From Cellulosilyticum sp. I15G10I2 (GTDB lineage Bacteria; Bacillota; Clostridia; Lachnospirales; Cellulosilyticaceae), in the NCBI RefSeq assembly GCF_900095725.1, contig NZ_FMMP01000010.1, positions 1-64,000 of the forward strand: 64,000 nucleotides of DNA, read 5' to 3'. The translations under genes were made by a program, and so were the position numbers. Positions 35,085 through 42,511 of the stretch are shown here, piece after piece. Position 1 is the first letter of the stretch, and each line of letters opens with the position of its first letter. The notes beneath the pieces were generated by a model, which did no database searches, was not told where the DNA came from, and saw nothing but the letters and a program-made list of their open reading frames with translations.

Positions 35085-35642
35085 ATGAAATATTGTGTAT
35101 TAAAAAATACTACTACAGTGATTGATGGTTCTCAAAACCCTGACGAAATTTTAATCCAAAATGCAATAAATTCAGGGTTCTTAGAGAGTGAGATTGAGAT
35201 TTTGACACAAGAAGAATATTTGACTAGAAAAGAGATAGAAATAGAAGAGCCACAACCTAGTAAAATCGACATTTTAAATGCGAAGATAGCGACTATTGAC
35301 TCATATAAACATGAAATTGGTAGGAATTTTCCTTATGGAAACTGTGGTGGTGTACAAAGATTCAATACAGATGACGTAGCATTGATTAACTTAACTATAG
35401 AGGCATTTGAAGATGGTGATATTGATTCAATAGAATGGAAATATTCTAATGGATTATATGATACCGTAACAGATGTTACATATTTTATTAACATGAAACG
35501 TGTAGGAAAAATGTATATTGCTAAAGCGTTTGCTATCGAGAAGATAGTTGTTGAGGAATTGAAAGCGATTTATGAAAATGGAACGATTGAAGATTTGGAA
35601 GAGTATAATGAGAAAGTTAGGTTTGATGAATTATTTATATGA
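35085..35642 (+). CDS. Tail-associated protein, function unknown
   Basis: A 185-residue protein. A first strand-rich part (1-60) leads into ILNAKIATIDSYKHEIGRNF and a helical C terminus, the layout of proteins beside fibre genes (tail-fibre assembly or DUF4376-like). Assigned only by position and layout. RBS AAAGGGTGGG. Confidence 0.4.
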   Translation: MKYCVLKNTTTVIDGSQNPDEILIQNAINSGFLESEIEILTQEEYLTRKEIEIEEPQPSKIDILNAKIATIDSYKHEIGRNFPYGNCGGVQRFNTDDVALINLTIEAFEDGDIDSIEWKYSNGLYDTVTDVTYFINMKRVGKMYIAKAFAIEKIVVEELKAIYENGTIEDLEEYNEKVRFDELFI

Positions 35643-35689
35643 TGTATACTATAATAGATGAATATCTTGATGAATGGAGGTAATTCTAT

Positions 35690-35857
35690 ATGAATCAACC
35701 AGTTGAAAGATACTGTACTATTGAGGAATCACTCAGAGAAAGTATGAAAGAAGTAAAACTAATGCGAGAAGGTAAATTGCCTAAACGTTCATGGGCTGAA
35801 AGTATGAAAGAATTAAAAGAGGAATTAGAAGAAGAAGGGTTTTTGGATGAAGAATAA
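35690..35857 (+). CDS. Small acidic helical phage protein
   Basis: A 55-residue, very charged helical protein (MNQPVERYCTIEESLRESMK) preceded by ATGGAGG. The motif SWAESMKELKEELEEEGF repeats an earlier EESLRESMKEV pattern. It overlaps the following small ORF by 11 bases. Size and pairing look a little like an antitoxin-type pair, but no toxin signature is seen. Confidence 0.5.
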   Translation: MNQPVERYCTIEESLRESMKEVKLMREGKLPKRSWAESMKELKEELEEEGFLDEE

Positions 35858-35996
35858 TGTAGAACCTACGAAATTAAATTGTATGAAAAATATTAGGAAT
35901 ATAGTCCAAAAAGCTATTAAAGAACAAGGATTGACCGAGAGAGAAATCAGAAAATCACTTGGTATTAAAAAATATGAATTAGCGGATGAGAAATAA
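35847..35996 (+). CDS. Small basic helix-turn-helix-like phage protein
   Basis: A 49-residue basic protein (IVQKAIKEQGLTEREIRKSLGI) with a possible short HTH. It starts inside the upstream small gene. Unassigned. Confidence 0.45.
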   Translation: MKNNVEPTKLNCMKNIRNIVQKAIKEQGLTEREIRKSLGIKKYELADEK

Positions 35997-36000
35997 TAAG

Positions 36001-36026
36001 CACCTATAAAAATAGGTGTATTTTTG
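36001..36026 (+). terminator. Terminator before the lysis genes
   Basis: CACCTAT and ATAGGTG pair and are followed by TATTTTTGT. Confidence 0.65.
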
Positions 36027-36057
36027 TGCTCATTTTTAATAGAAAGTAGGTGAACAA

Positions 36058-36474
36058 ATGAATAAGTTATTTAACGGTATAAGTATCTTGTTCGGTACAA
36101 CAGGTGGATGTATTATAGGTTTGCTTGGTGGATGGGATAAGGTATTAATGGCTCTTGTGATATTTATTATATTAGATTATATCACAGGTTTACTAAAAGC
36201 TATTTACAATAAAAAATTATCATCAGCAATTGGTTATAAAGGTATCATAAAAAAGGTACTCATTTTTATAATGATAGTTATAGCCAATATTTTACAAACA
36301 AGTATGGGGGTTGGTATACCATTGAGAGAGATTGTTATTACATTTTTTGCTTGTAATGAAGGACTTTCAATTTTAGAAAATGCTTCTGAAATGGGATTAC
36401 CGATTCCAGAGAAGGTTAAAGATGTATTACTTCAATTACGAGGGAATAATAACAAAGGTACGGAGGTTAAGTGA
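36058..36474 (+). CDS. Phage holin
   Basis: A 138-residue membrane protein of the toxin-secretion/phage lysis holin family (holin_4). Membrane segments lie at about 10-28, 32-52, 68-85 and 92-105, and the family motif DYITGLLKAIYNKKLSSAIGYKGIIKK is clear. It makes holes that let the endolysin reach the wall. It overlaps the endolysin start by one base. Confidence 0.88.
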   Translation: MNKLFNGISILFGTTGGCIIGLLGGWDKVLMALVIFIILDYITGLLKAIYNKKLSSAIGYKGIIKKVLIFIMIVIANILQTSMGVGIPLREIVITFFACNEGLSILENASEMGLPIPEKVKDVLLQLRGNNNKGTEVK

Positions 36475-36977
36475 TGGCAACGGTAGCTTGTAGAGATATA
36501 AATAAGTTAACTCCAGAAACAAAGATATTATGCCTAAGATTTTTGGCAGAATGCAAAGCACAAGGTTTAAATATTGGTATATCTGAAACTTGGAGAAGTG
36601 AAGAACGTCAGAAAGAAATGATTAAAAGTGGTGCTAGTAAAATAACACGATCTAAACATATGGATGGTTTGGCTTTCGATTTCTATAATAATCAGGTAGG
36701 TAACCTATATCCAGATGACATCATGCGTAAATGCGGTGCCATAGGTAAGAAATTAGGATTATATTGGGGTGGAGATTTTAAAGGTTTTTATGATTCTTGC
36801 CATTTAGAAAATAATAATCCAGTTGGTACTATAAAAGCAGTAGATGATCAGTACATAAAAGCAGTAAATAAATTAGTTGATAAAGGTGTCATTGGAAGTC
36901 CTGAGATATGGAAAGAAAAGAAGTTTACTAAGGATAATGTTGAGAGTTTGATTATTAAATTTGCTGGAAAACTATAG
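36474..36977 (+). CDS. Endolysin, M15 L-alanyl-D-glutamate/D-Ala-D-Ala peptidase type
   Basis: A 167-residue single-domain lysin. M15 zinc motifs are seen: SETWRSEERQKEM, SKHMDGLAFDFY (H-x6-D), and GFYDSCHLE (final zinc His after an acidic residue). No separate wall-binding domain, though the last 40 residues may bind the wall. ATG is set at 36474, overlapping the holin stop. Confidence 0.88.
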   Translation: MATVACRDINKLTPETKILCLRFLAECKAQGLNIGISETWRSEERQKEMIKSGASKITRSKHMDGLAFDFYNNQVGNLYPDDIMRKCGAIGKKLGLYWGGDFKGFYDSCHLENNNPVGTIKAVDDQYIKAVNKLVDKGVIGSPEIWKEKKFTKDNVESLIIKFAGKL

Positions 36978-37035
36978 GTGTATCGTGAAACATGGTATAC
37001 ATCATGAAAATAAAGTTTATTTTTAATTTTACCCG

Positions 37036-37084
37036 TTTACAAAAATCTTCCTCTTTGTTATAATTTTAATCAAACATATGTTCG
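37036..37084 (+). promoter_or_regulatory. Promoter with LexA (SOS) box
   Basis: TTTACA (37036-37041) and TATAAT (37059-37064) are 17 bases apart. Directly after, at 37071-37084, CAAACATATGTTCG matches the Gram-positive LexA box CGAACATATGTTCG at 13 of 14 bases and covers the expected transcript start. Confidence 0.7.
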
Positions 37085-37101
37085 ATTATATGAGGTGATT
37101 T

Positions 37102-37371
37102 ATGGATTTTACTAACAAACCAATTGAAGCGATATCTAAGTTCAATTCTCTAGGTGAAATTACACCGCTTAAAATTCGTTTAGAAAACGATGATCAAAGT
37201 TTTGTTACTTCAACTATAAATAGTATTATATACGTTAAAGATAACAATTACGCTGGTATAAATACCATTGATTATGGATGCAAAATATGTATAGAGGATA
37301 GAGAGCAATTATTGGAGTTGCGTTACTTTGTATCAGATCATAAGTGGACGATCAGAAAAGTGATATATTAA
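37102..37371 (+). CDS. SOS-controlled small protein
   Basis: An 89-residue beta-rich protein (MDFTNKPIEAISKFNSLGEITPLKIRLEN ... LLELRYFVSDHKWTIRKVIY in outline). It resembles small clostridial proteins of unknown function, often seen near DNA-damage genes. The LexA box over its promoter suggests expression upon DNA damage or prophage induction. ATG follows TGAGGTG. Confidence 0.6.
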   Translation: MDFTNKPIEAISKFNSLGEITPLKIRLENDDQSFVTSTINSIIYVKDNNYAGINTIDYGCKICIEDREQLLELRYFVSDHKWTIRKVIY

Positions 37372-37372
37372 T

Positions 37373-37405
37373 AAGGCTCCTTAGTTATTAAGAGCCTTAT
37401 TTTTT
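37373..37405. terminator. Bidirectional terminator
   Basis: AAGGCTCTT-like arms (AAGGCTCCTTAG and TTAAGAGCCTT) pair, with A- and T-runs on the two sides, between convergent small genes. Confidence 0.7.
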
Positions 37406-37564
37406 ATTCTCTAAAGTGCATACAATCTCGTTATTAAGATATGAGCCAGCGTTAAACAAGCAATGTCTGCACTTGCTTTTTAGATGGATTCCATTGTCAC
37501 ATCCATATATAGAAGCCTTAATGATATCTTCAAATTCTTGTTTTAGAAACTCTTCATCTTTCAT
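37397..37564 (-). CDS. Small cysteine-containing protein on the minus strand
   Basis: A 55-residue ORF (MKDEEFLKQEFEDIIKASIY) with Cys residues spaced CDN...KCRHCLF...C. Its ATG has AAAAAGGTGTTGG upstream. It runs opposite to the flanking genes; a plus-strand reading of the same bases gives a frame with no ribosome site. Possibly metal-binding. Confidence 0.5.
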   Translation of the reverse strand: MKDEEFLKQEFEDIIKASIYGCDNGIHLKSKCRHCLFNAGSYLNNEIVCTLENKK

Positions 37565-37682
37565 ATCCAACACCTTTTTGATAAAAGTATGGACGACTTA
37601 TTTTTATTTTAAACTAATTATGATATACTTGTTTAAATAATATATTAAATTCTGCATATTTGAATGATAGGGGAGTGATCAC

Positions 37683-38258
37683 ATGTTAGAAGAACCGAGT
37701 GCGGTAGAGCAGTATGCAAAAGTTAAATTGAAACAGGAACAAATGAAAGCATTTAGTACATTAATTACTATCGGAGTTATTGTATTTTTGATTATAGTAG
37801 GAATTGCGACATCCTTAATTCAAAAAGGTATCAAATATTCACATGATAATATGATGGTAGGAGAAATTGGATTAGGTTATATGTTTGGCGATGGAGCTGA
37901 AAGAACCAATGCAGTTATAAAAGATGTTTATAAAATAGATGAACCTTTTGAATTTAATGGTAGTACTTATAGAAATTCTATAGTTATTGATATGAGTATA
38001 GATTATGATAATGACACAGATTATTATTACTATCTATTTCAAGAGAATGATGAGATAGAATACATGTTATATGATTCTGATAGTAATAAAATTAAATTTT
38101 CTAAGATGAATTATATAAGAGATAGGTATAATGGAAAATTAAGAGTTATATTAGAAGCCAATAAAGATATTTCTAATATACAATGGGTTCGCATATTTGG
38201 ATTAAATACCGATAGGATGAACTATGAGAAAACTTCATTATGTTATAAATTAAACTGA
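37683..38258 (+). CDS. Membrane-anchored phage protein, unknown function
   Basis: A 191-residue protein with one membrane helix (about 23-44, STLITIGVIVFLIIVGIATSLI) and an outside acidic, Tyr/Asp-rich beta domain (about 60-190). Located in the post-lysis accessory segment, so it may be expressed from the lysogen and alter the surface. RBS AGGGGAGTG. Confidence 0.55.
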   Translation: MLEEPSAVEQYAKVKLKQEQMKAFSTLITIGVIVFLIIVGIATSLIQKGIKYSHDNMMVGEIGLGYMFGDGAERTNAVIKDVYKIDEPFEFNGSTYRNSIVIDMSIDYDNDTDYYYYLFQENDEIEYMLYDSDSNKIKFSKMNYIRDRYNGKLRVILEANKDISNIQWVRIFGLNTDRMNYEKTSLCYKLN

Positions 38259-38291
38259 CCCAAGTATTTATATACTTGGGCTTTTTTTGAT
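38259..38291. terminator. Bidirectional terminator
   Basis: CCCAAGTATTT/ATACTTGGG stem followed by CTTTTTTTG, with the minus-strand HTH gene beginning its 3' end here. Confidence 0.75.
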
Positions 38292-38477
38292 TTCAATAAT
38301 TTTTTCTATAGGGACATCAAAGTGGAGGCATATCTTTTCTAGGGTATCAGCACTCACAGATTCATTGTTTTTCATTCTTTTTATTGTACTCCAATGGATA
38401 CCTATTTCCTCATTAAGATGCTTTCTTTCTTTGCCTAACTCTATCAATAAATGCCATAGTGGATTATAGCTTATCAT
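38268..38477 (-). CDS. Small XRE-family regulator
   Basis: A 69-residue Cro/C1-type HTH protein (LWHLLIELGKERKHLNEEIGIHWSTIKRMKNNESVSADTLEKICLHF). It is the second HTH regulator of the prophage and is encoded leftward, facing a repeat-rich promoter region and the FtsK/replication-relaxation unit, which it may control. Confidence 0.75.
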   Translation of the reverse strand: MISYNPLWHLLIELGKERKHLNEEIGIHWSTIKRMKNNESVSADTLEKICLHFDVPIEKIIEIKKSPSI

Positions 38478-38543
38478 ATGTACCCCCCTAAATATAAAAA
38501 TACCCTAAATATAAAATAACATAAATTACAATATATTTCCATA

Positions 38544-38574
38544 TAACACACATATATGTGGTTTAACACACATA
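38544..38574. promoter_or_regulatory. Operator-like repeats before the right-end unit
   Basis: TAACACACATA occurs at 38544-38554 and 38564-38574, 20 bases apart, and CACATATATGTG (38549-38560) is a perfect 12-bp palindrome. The site is between the minus-strand HTH gene and the rightward genes. Confidence 0.5.
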
Positions 38575-38627
38575 AATATAGTTATAAACACAAAACAGCC
38601 ATAAACTGTACATGAAAGGGTGATTAG

Positions 38628-38807
38628 ATGGATAAACACATATCCGTTACGAACGACATAGTTATTAAGTTGCTAACTAATAGCAGTAATGCTAGTGAGC
38701 TAATTGAAGAATCTATATTGTATTTTCTTGATGCAATTGAATCGGGAAATATGAATCAAAGAGAAGTTAGTCGTATATTTGCAAAAAAGTTAATAAATTT
38801 TAACTAG
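38628..38807 (+). CDS. Small helical phage protein
   Basis: A 59-residue protein (MDKHISVTNDIVIKLLTNSS) with AAAGGGTG before its ATG. Helical throughout, no family. First gene of the right-end unit. Confidence 0.5.
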   Translation: MDKHISVTNDIVIKLLTNSSNASELIEESILYFLDAIESGNMNQREVSRIFAKKLINFN

Positions 38808-38977
38808 GGTAGGAACCTTGCGTTGCGTTCGGCACCCCTATTCGTCATTCGCTCCAACTACACTCGCTCTTTCCTCATAGTAAACACTAAATTGGCTTAT
38901 CCATACCTTGATAATATTAGATGTCAGTATTAAAACCAATTTGATACCTAATTTGATACCCTAGGGAGGTAATATGT
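38808..38977 (+). other. GC-rich gap, possible origin or transfer site
   Basis: About half G+C between 38812 and 38878, far above the surrounding AT-rich DNA. It begins AGGAACC and ends TTTCCTC, with GCGTTGCGTTCGG and two CATTCGCTCC/ACTCGCTCT-like runs inside. No gene. It lies just upstream of the FtsK-like and replication-relaxation genes, which act on DNA, so a cis site is inferred. Confidence 0.35.
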
Positions 38978-39199
38978 ATGTCTAAAAAATATGGTCACAC
39001 AACTGATAATCCGTATGAAACATTAGAAGGTCTTATAAAAGGGTGTTATGAACTTTATAAGGCTACACATCCCGAAGAGGATGAATATGAGTACGAAAAA
39101 GGTGAAGAATCATACTTAAATGATTTTCTACGAGAATCCGGAAAGGTTGGAAAATATCTAGCGACGTCCTTCTACGATATTGTCATAAAAGGTAAGTAG
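38978..39199 (+). CDS. Small acidic protein before the FtsK-like gene
   Basis: A 73-residue acidic protein (MSKKYGHTTDNPYETLEGLIKGCYELY) with AGGGAGG before its start, ending two bases before the FtsK-like gene. No family recognised; probably an accessory part of the same unit. Confidence 0.55.
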   Translation: MSKKYGHTTDNPYETLEGLIKGCYELYKATHPEEDEYEYEKGEESYLNDFLRESGKVGKYLATSFYDIVIKGK

Positions 39200-39201
39200 C
39201 T

Positions 39202-40515
39202 ATGAGTGATAAAAAAGAAAATGATTATGAATCCTTAGCAGTAATGTGTTTGGCTGGTGTAGGTGGAATTGCATTATCTAGTACATTTCCATTCTTATTA
39301 ATTCCAAGTATCGTGACTACTGCTGGAAGTGTAGGGTTAGCATTTTGGGATAATTTTGAGGGCAATAGAAATAAGATGTGGGAAATGATAGGATTAGTAA
39401 CTAAGGATGAAAAAGTTCCTGTATGTATCAAAACAATTAAAACAGATATAGGAGAACAAAAGGTGTATCATGTTCCAGCTGGATTGTCAGGGGAGCAGAT
39501 TAAAAATAAGCAAGATGAGATTGAAAATGCCTTAAAGAAAAAGGTTAAGATAGATATTGCTGATAATTTTAATGTCATAATACAAACCTTTAATAAAGCA
39601 TTGGGGAAGTTATATCCTTTTACAGAAGAATACTTGCAGAAAGAGTTTATGAAATTTGCAGTAGGTTTTAGCCAGAGTATGAGTGGTGAAAAGATTGAAA
39701 CAATTGATCTAAATAGTAGTGATTGCCATATGCTTATATCAGGCTCTACAGGAAGTGGTAAGAGTGAATTATTAAGGCATCTGCTGGTACAATTTATTCT
39801 ACAAACCAAAGGTGATATAAAAAAAGGTGAACTGAGAATAGCTGATTTAAAGGGTGGAGTGACTACCAAAATATTTAGTAGGGCAAGTAACTGCACAAAA
39901 TATACAATATTCCAAGAAGAATGCATTAATATGATGGCTGAGATACATGAGGAAATGATGAAAAGGTATATAGTCTTAAATAATGCCAATTGCGTTGATT
40001 ATAAAGAGTATAACGCTAAGTTTAAAAAGAAGCCTATGAAGCCAATCGTATTTATAATAGAAGAATATAGTTTATTATTCAATGATAAAAGTGCAACCGA
40101 ATTATTATTTCTACTATTAAATTTAAGTAGAGCATCAAATATAAGTGTAGTGCTGACCATACAACGTCCAGACTTCAAAACTCTTGACACTAGAATAAAA
40201 GCCAACTTAAGAACTACCATTTGCTTCAAAGTTAAATATGATGTAGATTCAGAGATAGTATTAGGTCATGGGAATTACTTAGCCAGTAGGGAATTAAAAA
40301 CTGCTCCAGCTGGCAGAGGAATCATTAATGATGAAAAGCACGATGATGTGATATTCCAATCTCTATTTATGACCACAAAAGAAATAGAAGCCACATTAAA
40401 AGAATATCTAACTAAAAAAGCTACTTATAGCACATACCAAGATAAAATAAAAGAAACACCTAAGAAGGAATCTAAAGCCACTAAAGATGATATTAAGAAT
40501 ATAGATTTAATATAG
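39202..40515 (+). CDS. FtsK/SpoIIIE-type DNA translocase
   Basis: A 437-residue ATPase. Two hydrophobic N-terminal segments (about 10-50) anchor it; the motor (about 160-400) has Walker A SGSTGSGKSELLRH and Walker B PIVFIIEEYSLL, with SVVLTIQRPDFKTLDTRIKANLRTTICFKV as the RecA-fold conserved end. It lacks the gamma DNA-reading domain of chromosomal FtsK and is closer to conjugation coupling-type (TcpA) or phage-plasmid proteins. Its neighbour is a replication-relaxation protein; the two occur together on plasmids, ICEs and some Bacillus phages. Confidence 0.85.
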   Translation: MSDKKENDYESLAVMCLAGVGGIALSSTFPFLLIPSIVTTAGSVGLAFWDNFEGNRNKMWEMIGLVTKDEKVPVCIKTIKTDIGEQKVYHVPAGLSGEQIKNKQDEIENALKKKVKIDIADNFNVIIQTFNKALGKLYPFTEEYLQKEFMKFAVGFSQSMSGEKIETIDLNSSDCHMLISGSTGSGKSELLRHLLVQFILQTKGDIKKGELRIADLKGGVTTKIFSRASNCTKYTIFQEECINMMAEIHEEMMKRYIVLNNANCVDYKEYNAKFKKKPMKPIVFIIEEYSLLFNDKSATELLFLLLNLSRASNISVVLTIQRPDFKTLDTRIKANLRTTICFKVKYDVDSEIVLGHGNYLASRELKTAPAGRGIINDEKHDDVIFQSLFMTTKEIEATLKEYLTKKATYSTYQDKIKETPKKESKATKDDIKNIDLI

Positions 40516-40527
40516 GTGGTGGGATAA

Positions 40528-41064
40528 ATGCTTACTGAGCGTGATTTAAAAGCGTTAGAGTTTATTTCAAAATGTCCTTGTAAGAGTGATGTAGTACAGA
40601 AACTATTTTACCCATCTTATAGTGTGACAATGTATAGATTAAGAGCAATGATAGCCGATGGATATATTAAACGGTATAGGGGTGGTGTAGGTGAGAAGTA
40701 TTTCTATTATACTGGTAAACGACCAAAGCAAATTGAACACATGAATATGGTTGCTATGTGCTATTTGTGGATTAAATCAAAAGGATATGAAGTGCTGAAT
40801 TTCAAAAGGGAAGTTAAGTTAGGAGAGGTTAAACCAGATGCTATAATAGGTATAGAGAAGAATGGTGAGTATGGTGTATTAATGATAGAAATAGAGAGAT
40901 TTAATAATACGTTGGTAAAAAAAATATCCTCATATGAAAAGATATATAAGGATAAAAGATATTTTAACACTTTCAAAGTATTATATGTTTGTGGCAAAGA
41001 GGTTAGAAGTAGTGTTGTAGATGTGATTAATGTAAAACCAAATGTTTTTATAGAATTAAATTAG
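40528..41064 (+). CDS. Replication-relaxation family protein
   Basis: A 178-residue protein of the Replic_Relax type: N-terminal winged helix MLTERDLKALEFISKCPCKSDVVQKLFYPSYSVTMYRLRAMIADGYIKR, then a GGVGEKYFYYTG beta wing and a C-terminal nuclease-like half (VKPDAIIGIEKNGEYGVLMIEIERF, an acidic D...E-x-E pattern). In plasmids such proteins are tied to replication or relaxation of the DNA. Immediately after the FtsK-like gene. Confidence 0.78.
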   Translation: MLTERDLKALEFISKCPCKSDVVQKLFYPSYSVTMYRLRAMIADGYIKRYRGGVGEKYFYYTGKRPKQIEHMNMVAMCYLWIKSKGYEVLNFKREVKLGEVKPDAIIGIEKNGEYGVLMIEIERFNNTLVKKISSYEKIYKDKRYFNTFKVLYVCGKEVRSSVVDVINVKPNVFIELN

Positions 41065-41073
41065 TATATTAAC

Positions 41074-41105
41074 TAGAGGGTTGTTTAATTACAACCCTCT
41101 TTTTT
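41074..41105 (+). terminator. Terminator at the right end of the prophage
   Basis: AGAGGGTTGT and ACAACCCTCT form a perfect stem followed by TTTTTTG. Confidence 0.85.
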
Positions 41106-41151
41106 GTTGCTATAATACCTTTACTAAACACATATATTTTGATACACTAAA

Positions 41152-41199
41152 ATTAACGAGATAGATGAACATTTTAAGATTGAGATAGATGACACTTTT
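41152..41199 (+). promoter_or_regulatory. Putative integrase arm-binding sites, right arm
   Basis: ATTAACGAGATAGATGAACA-TTTT (41152-41175) is the inverse of 9506-9529 with one mismatch; a second direct copy GAGATAGATGACACTTTT lies at 41182-41199. Placed 26 bases before the right repeat. Confidence 0.55.
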
Positions 41200-41224
41200 A
41201 AATATTGATTATTAAGGTATATCA

Positions 41225-41677
41225 AAGGCTATGGGTATAATGTAGATTATCTGCATCAAGAAATTAGCAAGATTTTAGGCTTAGACCAAAATTATAAAAT
41301 GATTGTTGTAGGAGTAGGTAATCTAGGACAAGCACTGGCTAATTATAATTCATTTGAAAGAAGAGGGTTTAAATTAGTTGGACTGTTTGATGTCAATCCG
41401 AGGCTGATTGGTATGAGTATCAGAGGCCTTGAAGTGTATGATATTGATAAGATGGAAATGTTTGTGAAAGAAAATGATGTTGATATAGCGATACTTACTC
41501 TTCCTAAAATAAGAGTCAAACAAGTAGCAGAAAACTTAGCAAAATGGGGTATCAAGGGACTTTGGAACTTCTCGGCAGTTGATTTGGTTTTGCCAGAAGG
41601 CGTACAAGTTGAAAATGTTCATTTGTCACATAGCTTGATGACTCTTGCTTATAAAATTAAGGATGATGAAGAAGAGA
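41225..41677 (+). repeat. attR: 453-bp direct repeat of rex
   Basis: Same sequence as 8988-9440. It is the original host 3' part of rex, cut off from its 5' end by the insertion. Confidence 0.92.
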
Positions 41678-41686
41678 ATAAATAAA
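41225..41686 (+). pseudogene. rex: 3' remnant of the native rex gene
   Basis: Encodes the Rossmann half of Rex only, from residue about 62 on, without the winged helix. An internal ATG (41299) would give a 128-residue NAD-binding piece ending DDEEENK, but no ribosome site precedes it. The last six codons plus the following terminator are the host's native rex end. Confidence 0.85.
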
Positions 41687-41690
41687 ATTA

Positions 41691-41745
41691 AAACTGTGCA
41701 TGAAGCTTTAGTATTACGCTAAAAGTTTCATGCACAGTTTTGTAT
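41691..41745 (+). terminator. Native rex terminator, now after the remnant
   Basis: AAAACTGTGCATGAA and TTTCATGCACAGTTTT form a long stem with poly-T. It must have served rex before integration. Confidence 0.85.
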
Positions 41746-41821
41746 TTAAGCCATATTATTTTTAAAAAGAATGATATATAATAAAAATAATTGGTATAGG
41801 AAAACTTGAGGGGGTACTAAA

Positions 41822-42511
41822 GTGTTTGATTTTTTTAAAAAAAGCAGAAAAATCATTTTGCAAAATGATTTAACATCCGAAATTGTGATCTCTAATAATG
41901 AAGTAGATATAAAAAAGACTTATATAAAAGAAATACTTAATAAAAAAAAGCTTCCTATTGTACTGCTAGATCCTCTTTGGCATTCTATCAGAGATCAAAT
42001 AGTTAGTGAGTCTATTAATAAAAACGAAGGTGTGTTACAGGAACTTTTAAAAGAACAGGGCAAGCTTACAAATGATTATAAAGAATATGGCATTGTTAAA
42101 CAAAATTTTTTCAAACAAATTCTGACATTAAGTGGGGAGCTTCAAGGGGAAGGTGATACAGGTAAAATTGAAAAGCTAAATAAGCTTCATGAAAGTACAT
42201 TAGGTGCTAATCAAAAAATAGAGGCCATTGAAAAGAGATTAGAAGAAGTTGAAGAAGAGATTGAAAAAATCAATAGAAATATTATAGAAGAGATTATAGC
42301 TTTAGGGTATGAATATATTAGTCTCTGCAAAAATAACTGTCAACATTTAGAAAAAGAAATTAATGAACTTCGTGAGAAAGTTGTACTTAAAACGAATGAA
42401 AAAAAGAAAAATGAACAGATTCTAAAAGGTATTTACAACTATATGCATCATGTAGTGGGGCAAAATCAAATAGAGGTTATAGATAAGGAGCTCTGGGATA
42501 AAGAAAAATGA
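41822..42511 (+). CDS. Coiled-coil protein of unknown function
   Basis: A 229-residue soluble protein. Residues about 75-150 and 165-205 are charged coiled coil. It starts with GTG after TTGAGGGGG and overlaps acpS by four bases, so it belongs to the acpS-nnr operon. No domain recognised. Confidence 0.6.
   Translation: MFDFFKKSRKIILQNDLTSEIVISNNEVDIKKTYIKEILNKKKLPIVLLDPLWHSIRDQIVSESINKNEGVLQELLKEQGKLTNDYKEYGIVKQNFFKQILTLSGELQGEGDTGKIEKLNKLHESTLGANQKIEAIEKRLEEVEEEIEKINRNIIEEIIALGYEYISLCKNNCQHLEKEINELREKVVLKTNEKKKNEQILKGIYNYMHHVVGQNQIEVIDKELWDKEK

Larger units (their letters stand above)
8988..41677 (+). mobile_element. Complete siphophage-type prophage integrated in rex
   Basis: A 32-kb element bounded by a 453-bp direct repeat of the rex 3' part. 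Between the repeats lie an integrase, repressor, replication gene, terminase subunits, head, tail, frameshifted tail chaperones, lysis genes and an accessory segment in the normal order for a long-tailed phage packaging its own DNA. No structural gene looks broken, so the element may be inducible. One unit of the element (repeat start to repeat start) is 32,237 bp. Confidence 0.93.

Noticed and set aside
37416-37640. Plus-strand open frame of 74 codons
   Set aside because: No ribosome site and low-complexity product; the opposite strand holds a better small gene at 37397-37564.
38287-38469. Plus-strand frame opposite the small XRE gene
   Set aside because: Shadow of an HTH gene with clear motifs.
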